Part shown: positions 23,948 to 36,339 of the stretch, piece by piece
Position numbering within the stretch: the first letter of the stretch is position 1
Layout of the letters: each line of letters opens with the position of its first letter
From: Ignelater luminosus
Lineage: Eukaryota > Arthropoda > Insecta > Coleoptera > Elateridae
Assembly: GCA_011009095.1 (NCBI GenBank)
Contig: VTPC01003416.1
Location: forward strand, 96,547-160,546
DNA length: 64,000 nt
Reading direction: 5' to 3'
Made by a program: the position numbers and the translations under genes
Notes under the pieces: model-generated
What the model was told of the DNA's origin: nothing
The model's input: the letters and a program-made list of their open reading frames with translations, nothing else
The model's database searches: none

Positions 23948-26900
23948 TTAATCTCTAAAAGAATTATTAGGAGTATCTGTTTCATTTTCCGATTCGCTTT
24001 CCGACGAATCAGAACTGGACGTATCATCGAAATATGTATATTTCTCGTTTGGATCGTAAAATATTTCGGCTCCTGGAAAAATATACCGGCTCGGCGGAAC
24101 CAAATAAAAACTGTTTGGAGGTAATCTATCGGCCATGTTTTTCTTAATTTTCGGTTGCCAATATCCTCTAAGATCTGACGCAGATGTGTCCGATGTTTCT
24201 GTAATATTTTTATTTAACGGACACGACTCTTGGGTGTCACTTGTTCTTTCGTTAATTTCATCTAGAACATCGAATTTCTCAACATCTGTGAAATTTGAAT
24301 TCTCCCCTATACCTGAATCTCTAGCCGAGTCTATCGACATGTGTCTTTCTTTGATGGATTTCAGTTCCATAGAATCAGAAATCTCTTCTTCAGGTATTGA
24401 AAATTGTCTGTTAATAATTGACGTTTGCTTTTCGGCATTTTCTAAAACACAATTAAATGAATTTTCTACATTTTGTTCTAACGATGAGGAACTTGATTTT
24501 GTACTATTATCTTGACAGTCACAAAGATTATTTTGGCTTTTTTCTAATGCATTATCGAAGGAAACTGATGATGCTTCAATGTTGAATTTGTTGCGTAGTT
24601 CGTTTTCAGATTCTTGCAAAGGTAATAAATGAAGCGTCTCTTGTAATTTTTCTTGGTTGTAAACACCTTGTTCCCACGGGCTACTCATCCTGCAAATAAC
24701 AACAGATTGTTAATCATACATTTAAATCCTATTCATTATAGAAAGCAACTGTCAATATGAAGATTTCTCAATATTTCTTAATGTACTCATTTAATTTGAC
24801 TATTTTTAGTTAAATACAGAAAGTTACAAAATGATTTTGGGTTATGTAGCATATTCGACAATTAATTTTAGAAATCTTTTAGGTTATGTAGCGCTTGACA
24901 ATTAAATTTCAGAAATTTCTTTTAGGTTATGTAGCGCTTGACAATTAAATTTCAGTAATTTGTGCAATTATGATATTAAGAGAAAATAAAAATTTTTAAC
25001 AAAATAAACAGTGAAATTAAAAACTTATGAAACTACTCATAATTTCAAATAACCTACATAACAGTTAAATTATTCAATCATCTCAAATATAAAAAATAAA
25101 ATTTCCTAATAAGAATTATTGCGTGTACAGGGCTTCCACAAGTTGTGTTAAAAGTGGGGGGAATTTAGGAAATAAAGTGAGAAATAGTAAATAACCAGGC
25201 AGGGCTTTAGATGGAATGAAAAAGGTGCTACTACTTCAGATCTTTCTCCCCACCCGCTAACAAAAATGTCGCCAATAACCGTATGAAAATCCTAAACTTC
25301 AAAAATCTTGAAATAATGCTCGTGTCCAAAAGCAGTAATCCTGCAAACGCGCTACCACCAGTGATGATTAGGCGCTGTCGGTAATTGCTTGTTTGCAAAC
25401 GAGTGCTGCCAACAGTCGGCCGCCAATGCTGTGAAACTTGCTGCTTGTTTATGAACAAAAGTAATCTTTTATGCTGTAGGTGAAGATCATCAACGATTTA
25501 CGGACCTTGGTTTTTTTCTCCAATATGTGGATTTTTAACAATTTCTCAAAAAACCTAGTTCATATGTAAAATTTTGCACTTACTCCAAAATTTTCAATAA
25601 CAGAATTTCTAATTTATTCTCAATAAATCCCTCACTAATCTCTCCCACCAAGTTCAAAAATCTCCAATTTGGCGAAGAATCTGCATAGCTGGCAACACTG
25701 CGGTACTCACAACTTATCTTCAATTTTCATTTTGTACCTCCTCGTAGGGCCCTACACTTGCCAAAATTTCCAGGTCTGATCTGGCCCGGTCCAACTGTAG
25801 ACAAACTTGGTGCGGCCTGGAAAAATTCTTGACCTGCCAAGAGGGCCAAACACCACGAGAGGTTCGAAAAGCTCGAGGCCCCGAACAGTTTAAGAGGTCC
25901 AAACGGCACAAGGGATTCGAACGGCCCGAAAGAGAAGCCCGAGGGGCCAAAGATTCCAAAAAGACCCGAGAAGCCCAAAACGGCTCGATAGACCCAAAGG
26001 GCCGAGAAATCCAAAATAAAAGTGTATTGGTTAAGACAGATTGAAATGGGAATACAGACCAGAAGAACTTAGTACGAATTGTGGACGGGATAAAGTGAAA
26101 CAATCACTAAGCAAGCCTGTGATACTATTCAAACCAAGAAAAACTAGAAACAAGCTTCATGGTGGAAAATAAAATTAAAACAGAAGTGAACCTTAAGAAA
26201 CAAAAATCAAAAACATTCCTACAAACCAAAAATGCATAAGACTACAGTATTTATAATACACAAAAGGCCAAAGTGAAAAATTTGATAAAAATGGCAAAAC
26301 AAAAGGAATGGTCGGATCTCGAAAAAAAACAGTCACTGCAGAGAAAACCAAAAATTATTTTATAAAACTCAGAAAAATTTAAGAGAAACTAATAGGAAAA
26401 AAGAAGCATTAAATAACCTTTTATCATAATCACAGACGCACAAAAGAAAATGAAAAGATGGAAAGAGCACTTTGAGAATTTATGAAAACCTCAAACGCTG
26501 CTGCAGATACATGTTACAGATACAAAAATAAACAAAGGAGACAGAGCAGAAATCACAGAGGAGGAAATAAGAACAGCAATTTGGAAATTGAAATTAAGAA
26601 AAGCAGATGGGTGTAACAATATAGCTCCGGAAATGATTAAATTTCAATCGCAAGTGGGAATAATAGTACATGACTTACAGAACAGCACCGCAGGATTGGA
26701 CAACAACAATAATAGTCCCAGATGATCCTAAATCTTGTAATAACTACAGGAAAATATCATTACAGAGCATCCCAGGAAAAATATATGAAAGGATTTTAGA
26801 ACTATGACTCAGGAAATTAGTAGATAAAGACCTAGAGGAAAATCAGTTTTTAACAATACTCTCATAACAATTTGGACATTTATGACAGATACTTAACCTA

Positions 26901-29900
26901 AAAAACTGAACTGGTAACTTTTTTTATTTACACTGTTATTCCAAAGCTTGCTCTGAATTCTAAAATAATAAAAAAAAAGATACACACACTGCACTTCCTG
27001 TGATTCGACAATGACAAATGGTGCTTTATTAATTTGTAATAATATTGTAATCAACATTACTACAATTATTTAAAAATTTCCTAAAACTTTTCTTTGTGTT
27101 GTAATTTATAAAACTTAAATAATTCACTGCAAATTTTAATTTTGATAGAAAGAAACGAACTTAACCTCTCTTTCTTGACATAAGAATTTGGAAGATTGAG
27201 GTTATTTTAATTATTATATTGATTGAAGCTTTTCTCCAGTTTCTCAATCCTTCTGAGTGTATCTTTTTTAATTTAATAGGTTGTGACAAAGATTTCCATT
27301 AGGCAAATCACATATTTTAAAAGCAGCGTTTAATTATGAATAAGAGATTTTTTTAAAAACTCACATCTCAAACTAAAATAGTTTAAACAGTGATAGAATC
27401 TTTTAAATAGTAACTTATAAAGTGTCAACATGACATTTGCTTGCTAAAGTGAACAAAGTTTAAAATCGATCCCATTTAATACTTACAATTGGCAAATATG
27501 ATTAACAATAACATCACAATCTCCAAGAAGCTCCACATCGAAATGACAGTGAGGCAACGGCTCTCTGTTAATTAAAATCTGGGGCACTTCTGGTGGTAAC
27601 GAACTCGGTATAAGTGCGACAGGTCTCACTTTCAAGGAACTTCCAATAACCAACAGCAAATCGCAATGATTCTTATCTTCCGCCATCGCCTCATGAAACA
27701 CATCCGGTAAACCCTCTCCAAAGAACACAATATCTGGTTTCATTATTCCTGATAATACTAAATTACTTAATTCTTCCCTTTGTCCTTTAATATCATCGGG
27801 ATTTATTGACGTTTGACCTTCCCCATGACATTTCTCGCATAAGGGAATCTTCTGATTTAAAACCGTCTCCCTGATAGCATCCGCTGTGACTCTGTATCCA
27901 CATTTTGTACATGTCGCTGTCGCGAACGATCCGTGACATTCGACAACTCTCTCTATATTCGCCACCTTTTCTAATGTATCGATATTTTGTGTGTAGTTGC
28001 GTAAAAGTTTCCCATGTGTTTCTAGTAACTTTATAAATCGATGACAAGGACTCGGCTGAAAGTTTCCAGGGTATATATCTTTTGCGAATTTATAAAACGG
28101 CCGTGGATCTTGACTGAAGTAGTTTATATCAAACATAGCTTGGGGATCTGGTAGGTCGGGAAAATCAACAGCTAAACGTAAATAAATACCATCTCGTGAA
28201 CGAAAATCTGGAATGCCGCACGATACAGATACACCAGCACCCGTCAAAACCACTATATTCTTTGCACCTGAAACGACCGAATAATAATTAGTCAAATTGA
28301 TCAAATTTGTTGTGTCTGCACTAACCTTTTAATAACCGTACTACATCGTCTAATGTATTAACATGTCTTAGTTTGTGACGACGTGGTGGTTCTGCTAGCA
28401 TATTTATAATTAGCTTCCATAATGTAATATCATCTACGTATTGAGGAATTTGATCTGAATCTGCGCCCAATTCACTGAGTAATGTTCTTGGATCAACTCC
28501 ATTCTGCATTTGTTTTTGTATCTAAACCAAAGGAGAATTTAGAAAGAAAAGAATTTTTTTCGTGTTACTTTATTCATACCCAAACCATACTCCCAGCCAT
28601 AGGCTTCCAATCTTCACCAGATAAATCTGATAAACCGCTCAATTCACTAAGGTGACTGATAGTTGAGGCGTTATCATCATCAACTTCCAATTCTAAACTA
28701 TCTTGGGATATTTCTAATGAATCGGTATGGGTAGGTGTTGGCTGTATGTTCCCTGGAATGCTAGATGGACTCTCGTGTTCTGGATGCAAAGGGACCGTCG
28801 TTCCACTGTAGTTGGTGGGCTCTGGATTGTTTTCGAGTAGTACGTCTGCAATTAGATTTTGGAATTCTGTCACAATCGTTATTAGAGAGTGAACGTTTGA
28901 AAATAAATTTGGTTATTTTCTTTAATCGTAAACAATCAGAAATGAAGTAATCAAACTAAATTTGTAAAAGTCTTTCAATCCGTTAATAGTCGAGAGCTGT
29001 CTTAAATTCTAATAAAACCTTTTTCAAGCTTGGAGAAAAATGAAAAGTTAATAAATACACGTAGTTTATTATTATAATTATAAATGAACCTTGAGCACAA
29101 GTTAAAACTTACCTCATTCATCGTGCATATTGCTTCAAAACCATTCAAATAAATAAACTATTATTATATTTATTTCTAAAGTAATTCATCAGTCATTACA
29201 TAATTTTATAGTATCATGATTATATACACATATAGTCAAAGATATACACATATTTTTTTCTTCAGAATAATGCTCTGAATGAAGAAATGCATAATTCTAC
29301 ACGTGGGCAATTCAAAAGTAACCGCCAAAAGTTCGTTAATTCTATTGGTTGTTCAGTTTCACGTTATCAAAAACAAAACTTTCAAAAAAAAAAATAAACG
29401 TCAGATTTTTTAAGGTTATGTCCTCATTGTTATTGTCATCGTGTATCTTTCAAATGAAAGATTAAAAGTTGTGTAAAAACTCCTTTTTAATTTTCCAGAG
29501 TCGAGAAAACTTTATTAACAAGATTCACGCTATCTGTATTATCTACTATTACTACTGCAGGTAAGCAAATTAAGCATTTCTAATTGATTATTCTACGTTC
29601 ACAAAGCAACACTTTCAATTAGTTTAATTTGAATGATATTTAACATCCAATTATTGAAATTTCCAATGCCCTTTAAAATAAAACAGAATATTTTATTACC
29701 TACTTACCCCGCTTATTATATTATTTATTAATCGCAAATAAAAGCACCTAAAATGGTGTTAAACTTTCATTTTACGACAATAAATAAACCGTGTTGTTTT
29801 ATCACTTTTTTTATATCTCATATCATAAAACGCAGAAGAAGATTCAGTATATAAGAATTTTATTTATAAAAGAATTTCATTACAGTCTCAAATATGTTTG

Positions 29901-30680
29901 TGATGATAAACTTCATCGTGATATTTAATAAATTATTAGTATTATTATGATAAATGAATTTACAATTTAAAAAAAGTACAAATGAAATGAATTAGTGGAC
30001 ACGAATTGATTTATTTTATATCTACCTACATAATCGAAGGCTACTTATTAATGGGAACTAACTTATAAAATGACATGATGTAAACATAACCATATGATTC
30101 TCAACTTATCACTACTAAAAAGCAAATAAACTGCTAGGATATAACAGACAAGATAATAACATCATCTATCAGATATCTTCAACGGTAATAATTAAAACAC
30201 AACAATTTCTAGAAATTTTTTTCAAATTTATTTCGTGATAAAATTTAAGTCCCATTAAAACAGGAAGAAAAAAATTACAATTTCATTAAATAAAAAAGGA
30301 AAAAACGGTGGCTACTTTCGGGATTATTCTTTTCGTTAATTATCTCGAAAGAGTTTTTTCCGGTCCTGGAGAGAAAATTTTTAGCGGCAAAATTTTTGTG
30401 TGCCAACATCGAAGTGTGCGCCACGCCTACCAAAAATGTCTTCCCCCGAGAAAATCATCGCCATGTCAAGTCGCCATATTGGGGTGGAAAGTTTTCACTA
30501 AACAATCAAACATATTTTGTAAAATTTACCTTCTGTGTGGCCAATCGCGCCGCCGGCTGTTGTGGAAATGTTAGAAAAACTGCCCCCATTGCACAAAACA
30601 CCCTCATTTGAACCGCTTAGGTCAAGTTTTAACCGCTTCGCGAGCGATTCATTTTCCGTGCGGTCCGATAACGAGTCCAT
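23948..30680 (-). CDS. Sirt1: NAD-dependent protein deacetylase SIRT1 (Sir2)
   Basis: A complete five-exon gene on the minus strand: 30530-30680, 28580-28866, 28326-28521, 27487-28267 and 23948-24689. All phases agree, giving 718 aa. It removes acetyl groups from histones and regulators using NAD, mainly in the nucleus. Residues of the acidic, Ser-rich N-terminus precede the catalytic core (from about 213), with GAGVSVSCGIPDFRSRDG, YTQNIDTLE and catalytic His about 323 in CHGSFATA. Zinc Cys lie at about 331, 334, 355 and 358; VIGSSLKVRPVALIP and INREPLPH follow. Between the second Cys pair and KPDIVFFGE the loop is longer than in human SIRT1. The last exon supplies the C-terminal regulatory segment: FYLVPPSRYIFPGAEIF matches the human FLPPNRYIFHGAEVY segment. 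KRLKL near residue 20 could be a nuclear signal. Intron 4 (2.8 kb) holds repeats and a LINE relic. Confidence 0.95.
24835..25455 (-). repeat. Dispersed repeat family B, inverted copy
   Basis: The reverse complement matches 46730-47320 over its length: GGCAGCACTCGTTTGC-type sequence, the stretch around CTGGTTATTTACTATTTC, GTGGAAGCCCTG and CATAAGTTTTTAAT. Within it, AGGTTATGTAGCGCTTGAC occurs twice in tandem (about 24880 and 24924). It lies inside SIRT1 intron 4. The 75-aa open frame in it is not recognised. Confidence 0.8.
25725..26040. repeat. GC-rich low-complexity block
   Basis: Short purine-rich units of the type GGCCCGAA, GGTCCAAA and GAGGCC recur. The reverse complement has the same style as the blocks at 52.23-52.96 and 56.78-57.47 kb (TCGGGCC, TTCGAACCT, TTGGACC). 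All frames stay open because of composition, so no protein is called. Confidence 0.7.
26050..26900 (+). pseudogene. Non-LTR retrotransposon (LINE) reverse-transcriptase relic
   Basis: Translated pieces in order are RWKEHFENL, ITEEEIRTAIWKLKLRKADG, then IAPEMIKF, and NNYRKISLQSIPGKIYERIL. These correspond to the linker and the first reverse-transcriptase motifs of LINE ORF2. Upstream, AKQKEWSDLEKK fits the region before the polymerase. The copy is truncated before the catalytic YADD box and has stops. It lies inside SIRT1 intron 4 on the opposite strand. Confidence 0.85.
28867..30529. other. SIRT1 intron 1
   Basis: AT-rich intron of 1.66 kb. The branch-like CTAATAAC and the acceptor gtgacag lie next to exon 2. 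No other gene was seen. Confidence 0.7.
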
Positions 30681-30907
30681 GTTTGACACGAGTAAAAAAT
30701 TTCTCGTAGATTGGTATCGGAAATAGAGGGCGCCCGTTGTAATGATGATTCTTTTCCTTTGCGCGGCCTCGATCGCGTTCGCTGTGCATTTCGTGTCTTC
30801 TTTCGCTTGTTTGCCAATTGACCAGAAGGAAATTTTTCTTCTCAGAACGGTGACATATTGATTGATATTTCGTGGTAGCCAAAAGTTTTTGTGCACGTTT
30901 AACAAAT
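30681..30907. promoter_or_regulatory. Shared divergent promoter, SIRT1 / eIF1A
   Basis: Only 227 bp separate the start codons of SIRT1 (minus, 30680) and eIF1A (plus, 30908). The interval is less AT-rich than its surroundings, has no TATA box in a sensible place, and contains a GC-richer tract (GCGCGGCCTCGATCGCGTTC region). Both 5' UTRs and a bidirectional housekeeping promoter must fit here, unless upstream non-coding exons exist. Confidence 0.7.
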
Positions 30908-31590
30908 ATGCCGAAGAATAAAGGTAAGACATCTTTCACGTAATGTAAATGATGAAAGACTGCGCGCCTACAACGCAGTTGCATGACACTTTGAGATAAT
31001 TCCAAGATGTACATTTTAACCTACTACTATTAATACCCAACATGACGTCAATTTTTAAAGGCCAGTTTTTAAGATTTCTCTTTTTATTATTTAGGAAAGG
31101 GAGGTAAAAATCGCCGAAGAGGAAAGAACGAGAACGAAACGGAAAAACGTGAATTGGTTTTTAAAGAGGATGGACAGGAATATGCACAAGTCACAAAGAT
31201 GTTGGGAAACGGTAGACTGGAGGCTATGTGTTTTGATGGTGTAAAACGATTGTGCCATATACGCGGGAAGCTTCGCAAGAAAGTATGGATTAATCAGGGT
31301 GATATAATATTGATTGGTTTGCGAGACTATCAAGATGCCAAAGCCGATGTTATTTTGAAATATACACCAGACGAAGCTCGAAATCTAAAAACATATGGAG
31401 AGTTCCCAGAAACAGTTCGTATTAATGACACAGTTACATTCGTGGAAGATGGGTTTGATGAGGATATTGAATTTGGTGATGATATTAGTTCCGGTGACGA
31501 AGCTGATCCTGTGGATGGTGTACGTAGTGTTTATGTATTTCAAAATTTAGATAAAATTTGTACTTTAACATTTTACTATTTCAGATCTGA
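30908..31590 (+). CDS. eIF1A: Translation initiation factor eIF1A
   Basis: Three exons, 30908-30923, 31095-31519 and 31585-31590, give 148 aa. The factor binds the 40S A site and helps scanning and start-codon choice. The protein begins [20 protein letters not shown], the basic tail of the family. The OB fold follows ([40 protein letters not shown]), then the acidic C-terminal tail. Length and order match animal eIF1A. The last exon contributes only Ile and the stop; reading through the donor at 31520 would instead add an unrelated tail, so the splice is preferred. AATAAA occurs at 32125-32130. Confidence 0.97.
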
Positions 31591-32207
31591 TGTATCCAAA
31601 AATTATCATCAACCTTCAACCTATTTAATAAGTGTCATCCTTTCATGGAAGAAACCATAAAATGCATGGAATTTTGTCCCATCGTTGTTAGATAAAATCA
31701 GACAATGCAAAAATTTGTATTTAAAAAAACTCGCAAAATTGAAAAAAAATGTTAACCTAATTGTGTGTATTTGTGTGAATATTAAAAACGGAAATCCTTA
31801 CATTAGTATATATATATATTAACTGTGGACACTCTGGTAGTGTTTATTTGTTATATTTTGAATTATATATGTATACATATACGACTGTGATCTAGGGAAC
31901 TTCATTTTGTTAAGTCTCGATAATGTAAGTCGCTTGCGTTGTAACATTATCATATGATGATAACGTTTTCGTGTAACCTTCTTTTATTTATATTATTATT
32001 TTTTTATCTTTAACTATTGATTCATGGAATAGAATATGTAAACATTTATTCAGATTAAAGAACTCGACAAAAATTATGGCTGTTTTTATTGCCTCATAAT
32101 GTGCAATATTTTGTTTATTTTATTAATAAAATGAAAATTTGTAGAGAATTAGATCAATTAAATTATAAAACGTAAGTAAAAACCTTTCAATATTGTAATA
32201 ATTAAAA
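31591..32207 (+). other. eIF1A 3' UTR and flank
   Basis: AT-rich sequence after the stop codon. Candidate poly(A) signals are ATTAAA near 32055 and AATAAA at 32125. No other gene was seen. Confidence 0.6.
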
Positions 32208-33225
32208 TAACCTCAATCTTTGGCAACTCTTATGTCACAAAAAAGAGGTTAAGTTTATTTCTTTCTGTATCTTATTAATTACAAACGACGTTTTCATCTT
32301 TTATTAATCTTTAGGTTAATTTATCAATATAATAAATACTTCAATTAATAAAGGATAAAATAACACTATTTGTAATTTATAAGAAAGAGAGATTGTCACA
32401 CGTCAAAAAAAATTTAGATTGAGTGCATACGGGAAACTATCTCTTTCTTATCAATTACAGAGTATATCTTTCGTCCTTCGTTCTGATCAAAAGTGACCTA
32501 TGGAATCAATATTTATCATTTTTATCTGTCAAACTACAATTTATTGGTTAACTGACTAAAGAACAAAAATCATTTACTTTAGAAGTTTTTAATTCAATAA
32601 GTGACTACTCAAAATTACTCTTTACCTGATTATCTATCTCCACGATTGAAATTTTTAACGTCATCAAAAGAGTACAAAAATTTTTATTTTTGTGAAGTAA
32701 TTTTGCTAGTTAGTTTATTAATTGTGCTTTAGATTTGTTACAAATGCATTCATTAGTATAACTGGTTAAGTATTTTTACCATTGTGATTACTGAAAAAAT
32801 TGTTTTTCCATAAATTGAGGTTATGTTACTTATTAGCCAGTTTTCTTTTAAATTTTTATAGTAATTATCCTATAAATTTCATTAAAATGTAAAATAATGA
32901 AAAGAATTTTTGTAAGTTAATAAATTCTTATACTTTTTTCTGTATTCATTATATTCAATGATCCCCAAAGATTGTTGCATACTCAGTCGAGTTTATGCTT
33001 GCACTCTTTTACTTTTTATAAATAACACCTAAGGAAGATGATTTAAAAGGAATAATACTCATACTTTACTTTTACTATTAAGATAATCATTGCCATTATT
33101 GCATAGGCAGTGAATGGTAGGAGCCAAAATTATCTTGAAAACAAGACACCTAACCTCTCTTTATTTGTTCTATTCAGATATTTTAATTTTACGCTAAAAT
33201 TTGAAACTTCCAGAAACATAAATTA
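32208..33225 (+). repeat. Dispersed repeat of about 1.1 kb, copy 2
   Basis: The second copy of the element at 15083-16210, in the same orientation and with several deletions. It lies between eIF1A and the first aldo-keto reductase. It keeps the inverted CTTATTAATTACAAA / TTTGTAATTTATAAG pair. Confidence 0.85.
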
Positions 33226-33373
33226 GATAAAACACAATTAACACAAGTGGTTCCAACTTCTCTCCTTGAAGGAATGGTTAAATTCGTTAAATTACTGTTC
33301 ATCCTGTATATAACCTTGTAGTTACTATAAGTTTTTCTCTACAGAAAACTTTTAATAATTTCTTCTCGTAAAC

Positions 33374-34545
33374 ATGGATTGTAAAAGTCTAACATTTAAG
33401 CTATTATCAGGCCAAGACATGCCTTTAATTGGATGTACGTTGTAATTATTTTCGCTGTTAGAATTTATAAAACATAACCTAACTTCTTTTAGTTGGAACT
33501 TTTCAAATCCGGGGTAGGAGTTTAATAAAGGATGTATTAGACTGGGCACTTGCTTGCGGTTATAGAAATATCGGTAATGTAAATACTGAGAAACTCATAG
33601 TTCTACTAAAACTTAACAATAACAAACTTTTAGATAGTGCAGCTGTATATGGTAACGAACACGATATTGGTTTAGCATTAAAAGATTTGTTACCTAAATA
33701 TAAATTAAAACGGGAAGATATTTTTATTACATCTAAACTTTGTAAGATCTTACGTTTTTGTTTTTAAATTAATGGTTGTACAAATCAATTTTGTAGCACC
33801 CAGCGATCAAGGGGATCGAGCTCGTAATGCAGTTGCAAATTCGTTACAAAATCTGCAATGTGGTTACATAGACTTATATTTAATACACTGGCCTGGTGCT
33901 TCTGGTACACCAACGAATAGTACAGAAAATGCAAAATTAAGAGATGCTAGCTGGGCGTCTTTAATTAAAGCAAAAGAGGAAGGGCTCGTTAAAAATATAG
34001 GAGTCTCTAATTATATGGTCAAACATTTAACTGAGTTACTTAATAATTGCTATGGAGTTAAACCTGCTGTTAATCAGGTTGGGTCTCTCTTTTTAGAATA
34101 AGGATCTTGACATTATTATTATTATTACTTAATCGTTCAAGGTTGAATGGCACCCTGGTTGTCACGAAGCTCAATTAAAAAAGCTTTGCCAGAAAGAAGG
34201 TATACTCTTGCAAGCGTATTCTTCACTAGGTGGTACAGGAAATAAAAGTTTACTTGACGATCCGTTAGTTGAAAGTATAGCTCAGAAATTGAATAAAACC
34301 CCTGCGCAGGTACATTCACATTTGGATCAACTGTATGTAGTGAATTAATTTAACGAATTTGTGTTTTTAAGATTTTATTAAGGTGGGCTGTACAACAAAA
34401 TATCGCTATTATCCCAAAAGCTCGTTCAAGAGAAAGAATCGAAGCTAATATAAGCCTGGATTTTGTCATTCCTGACGAAGATATGGTAGCTTTAAGTAAT
34501 AGAAAATCTGAAAGATACGCTTGGAATCCACATTCAGTTAAATAA
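33374..34545 (+). CDS. Aldo-keto reductase, paralogue 1
   Basis: Six exons, 33374-33434, 33493-33573, 33634-33741, 33797-34077, 34142-34309 and 34372-34545, give 290 aa in one frame. It is a NADPH-dependent carbonyl reductase of the AKR fold, presumably cytosolic. The catalytic tetrad is visible: Asp48 and Tyr53 (DSAAVYGNE), Lys82 (TSKL) and His114 (YLIHWPG). VSNY, VEWHPGC and IPKARS are the usual cofactor and barrel motifs. The substrate is unknown. Its exon boundaries and phases equal those of paralogue 2 at 36340, so the two arose by duplication. The stop is 81 bp before the ADAT1 start, with no AATAAA in between. Confidence 0.93.
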
Positions 34546-34626
34546 TTTTAATTTTCTCTTTTAAATTTAATTTAGGTTAATTGGTGCATGTTTTTTATTT
34601 TAATATATTTTCCATATAGTCATAAA

Positions 34627-36162
34627 ATGACAGAAAACTTTCACAATAAAATTGCAAAATTATGTATTGATCATTTCCAAAATTTACCAAAAACTGGAAA
34701 GCCCACTGCAAAAGAGTGGACTATACTTTCTTGTATTGTTAAAGAAAATACTATCGCACATCATCTTGAAGTTGTCGCACTTGGAACAGGATCTAAATGC
34801 ATAGGAAAATCAAGATTATCACCTAAAGGAGATATTCTAAACGATTCTCATGCTGAAATAATTTGTCGTCGTGCTTTCCTTAGATATATCTATGATCAAT
34901 TAAATAAAATTTTCACATTCAATAAAAACACAGCAAGATTCCATCTCGATAATTCAATTAAGTTTCACTTTTTCACCACGCACGTGCCTTGTGGAGACGC
35001 TGCAATATTTCCCAAACAAGATTTTAACGAATTCGGAGATGCAATAGAAACAGATTTATCGATTGCTAGCCCAAATGGTAATTTAAAACGTCCAGCTGAT
35101 GGTGATATAAATGTTAAAAATAAACAAACCAAAGGTGACATTTATCGTACTGGAGCAAAGTGTCTGCCTGGAGAAACAAAACAAGATTTACATGTAAAAG
35201 GTCTTGAATTTCACACAACGGGTGCTGTTCGCACAAAACCAGGTTCAATTTATATTTTTAATGTATACAAGTTTTCAAAATGAATTAAGATTCGTTAAAT
35301 TTTAGGGCGAGGCGATCCAACTCTATCAGTATCTTGCAGTGATAAGATTGCCAAATGGTGCCATCTCGGAGTTCAAGGAGCTCTTTTAAGTATTCTTCTT
35401 GAGAAACCTTTATATCTAACTAGCTTTACGATTTCTGCTCAAACGCAATTCTGTATAAACGCTTTAGAAAGAGCTCTGTACGATCGTTTTGATACTATTG
35501 AAATGAAATCGCCGTATCGATTAAATAAAATGATGTTGGGTCAAGCTTCTTCCATTGGTTTTGAATTTTCAAAAGTCGAGTCTAAACAACCTTGTCCATC
35601 TAGTATCGCTTGGTGTAAAATAAATTCACGGTAGGTAAATTTTGAAAAACCTGAATACTTATAATATAAGGAAAGGACTTTAGTCAAAACAAAAATATTA
35701 GTAGGCTTTGTCAAAAAATGACAATTGTGACAAAGAAATTACTTGGCTTGTAGAAATGACAATTTTCGAGCATTTAAGGTTCAATTATCATTTTTAATTA
35801 ATTTGAGTTGATTAAAATCAAATTTATTTTAAAAAAAGTGATCGAAACTTATTATTATTTATAGGCCATTAGAAGTTGCTGTCGAAGGTAAAAAGCAAGG
35901 GATCACCAAGAAAAAACAGAACACAAAATCTTGTCGACTTCAAATCTCCAAGATTGAATTATTTCGATCATTCTTAACAACCATCGAGAAAAATAGGAAC
36001 TTGTTCAACTTGTTTGGAAATATAAAATTAAGCGAGTTACAATATGGTGTTGCTAAATCAAATGCGAAAGAATATCAGGAAATGTGGACAAATTTGAAAT
36101 TGAAACACTTTAAACTCTGGACTGTTAAAGATAGTGCACTATTGCAATTTGTTGTTGATTAA
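34627..36162 (+). CDS. ADAT1: tRNA-specific adenosine deaminase 1
   Basis: Three exons, 34627-35242, 35306-35630 and 35865-36162, give 412 aa. ADAT1 converts adenosine 37 to inosine in eukaryotic tRNA-Ala. The deaminase centre is complete: HAE at about 75-77 ([13 protein letters not shown]), PCGD at about 121-124 ([11 protein letters not shown]) and the third zinc ligand Cys about 216 in [22 protein letters not shown] and the inositol-phosphate-type basic residues of the family follow. An in-frame ATG at 34588 would add MFFILIYFPYSHK; the hydrophobic extension is unlike the family, so 34627 is preferred. AATAAA lies at 36184, only 22 bp after the stop. Confidence 0.93.
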
Positions 36163-36339
36163 AATATTTTATTGTATACAGTAAATAAATTTCTTACAAT
36201 GTTTTCAACATTGTGTTGTGTGTTTTATAAACTTGAAATCCCTATAATTTAACCTTGAATACAACATTATAACCTAACTTATTTAATAAATGTTCCATAA
36301 ACACAAGATCAAAACAGTATCACAACAATAACTATAATA

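Noticed and set aside
23948..24688. Separate 246-aa gene starting at MSSPWEQ
   Set aside because: The ATG follows an acceptor, the phase fits the preceding SIRT1 exon, and the segment matches the SIRT1 C-terminal regulatory motif.
29107..29130. Alternative SIRT1 first exon (AATGAG/gtaag)
   Set aside because: Its frames either hit TGA or enter exon 2 in the wrong phase. The 30530-30680 exon fits phase and is N-terminal-like.
31520..31660. Extended eIF1A tail by reading through the donor
   Set aside because: The family ends with a short acidic tail; splicing gives DGI-stop, while read-through adds an unrelated sequence.
34588..34626. Upstream in-frame ATG of ADAT1
   Set aside because: It adds a hydrophobic stretch not expected for a tRNA enzyme and lies in the tight gap after the reductase.
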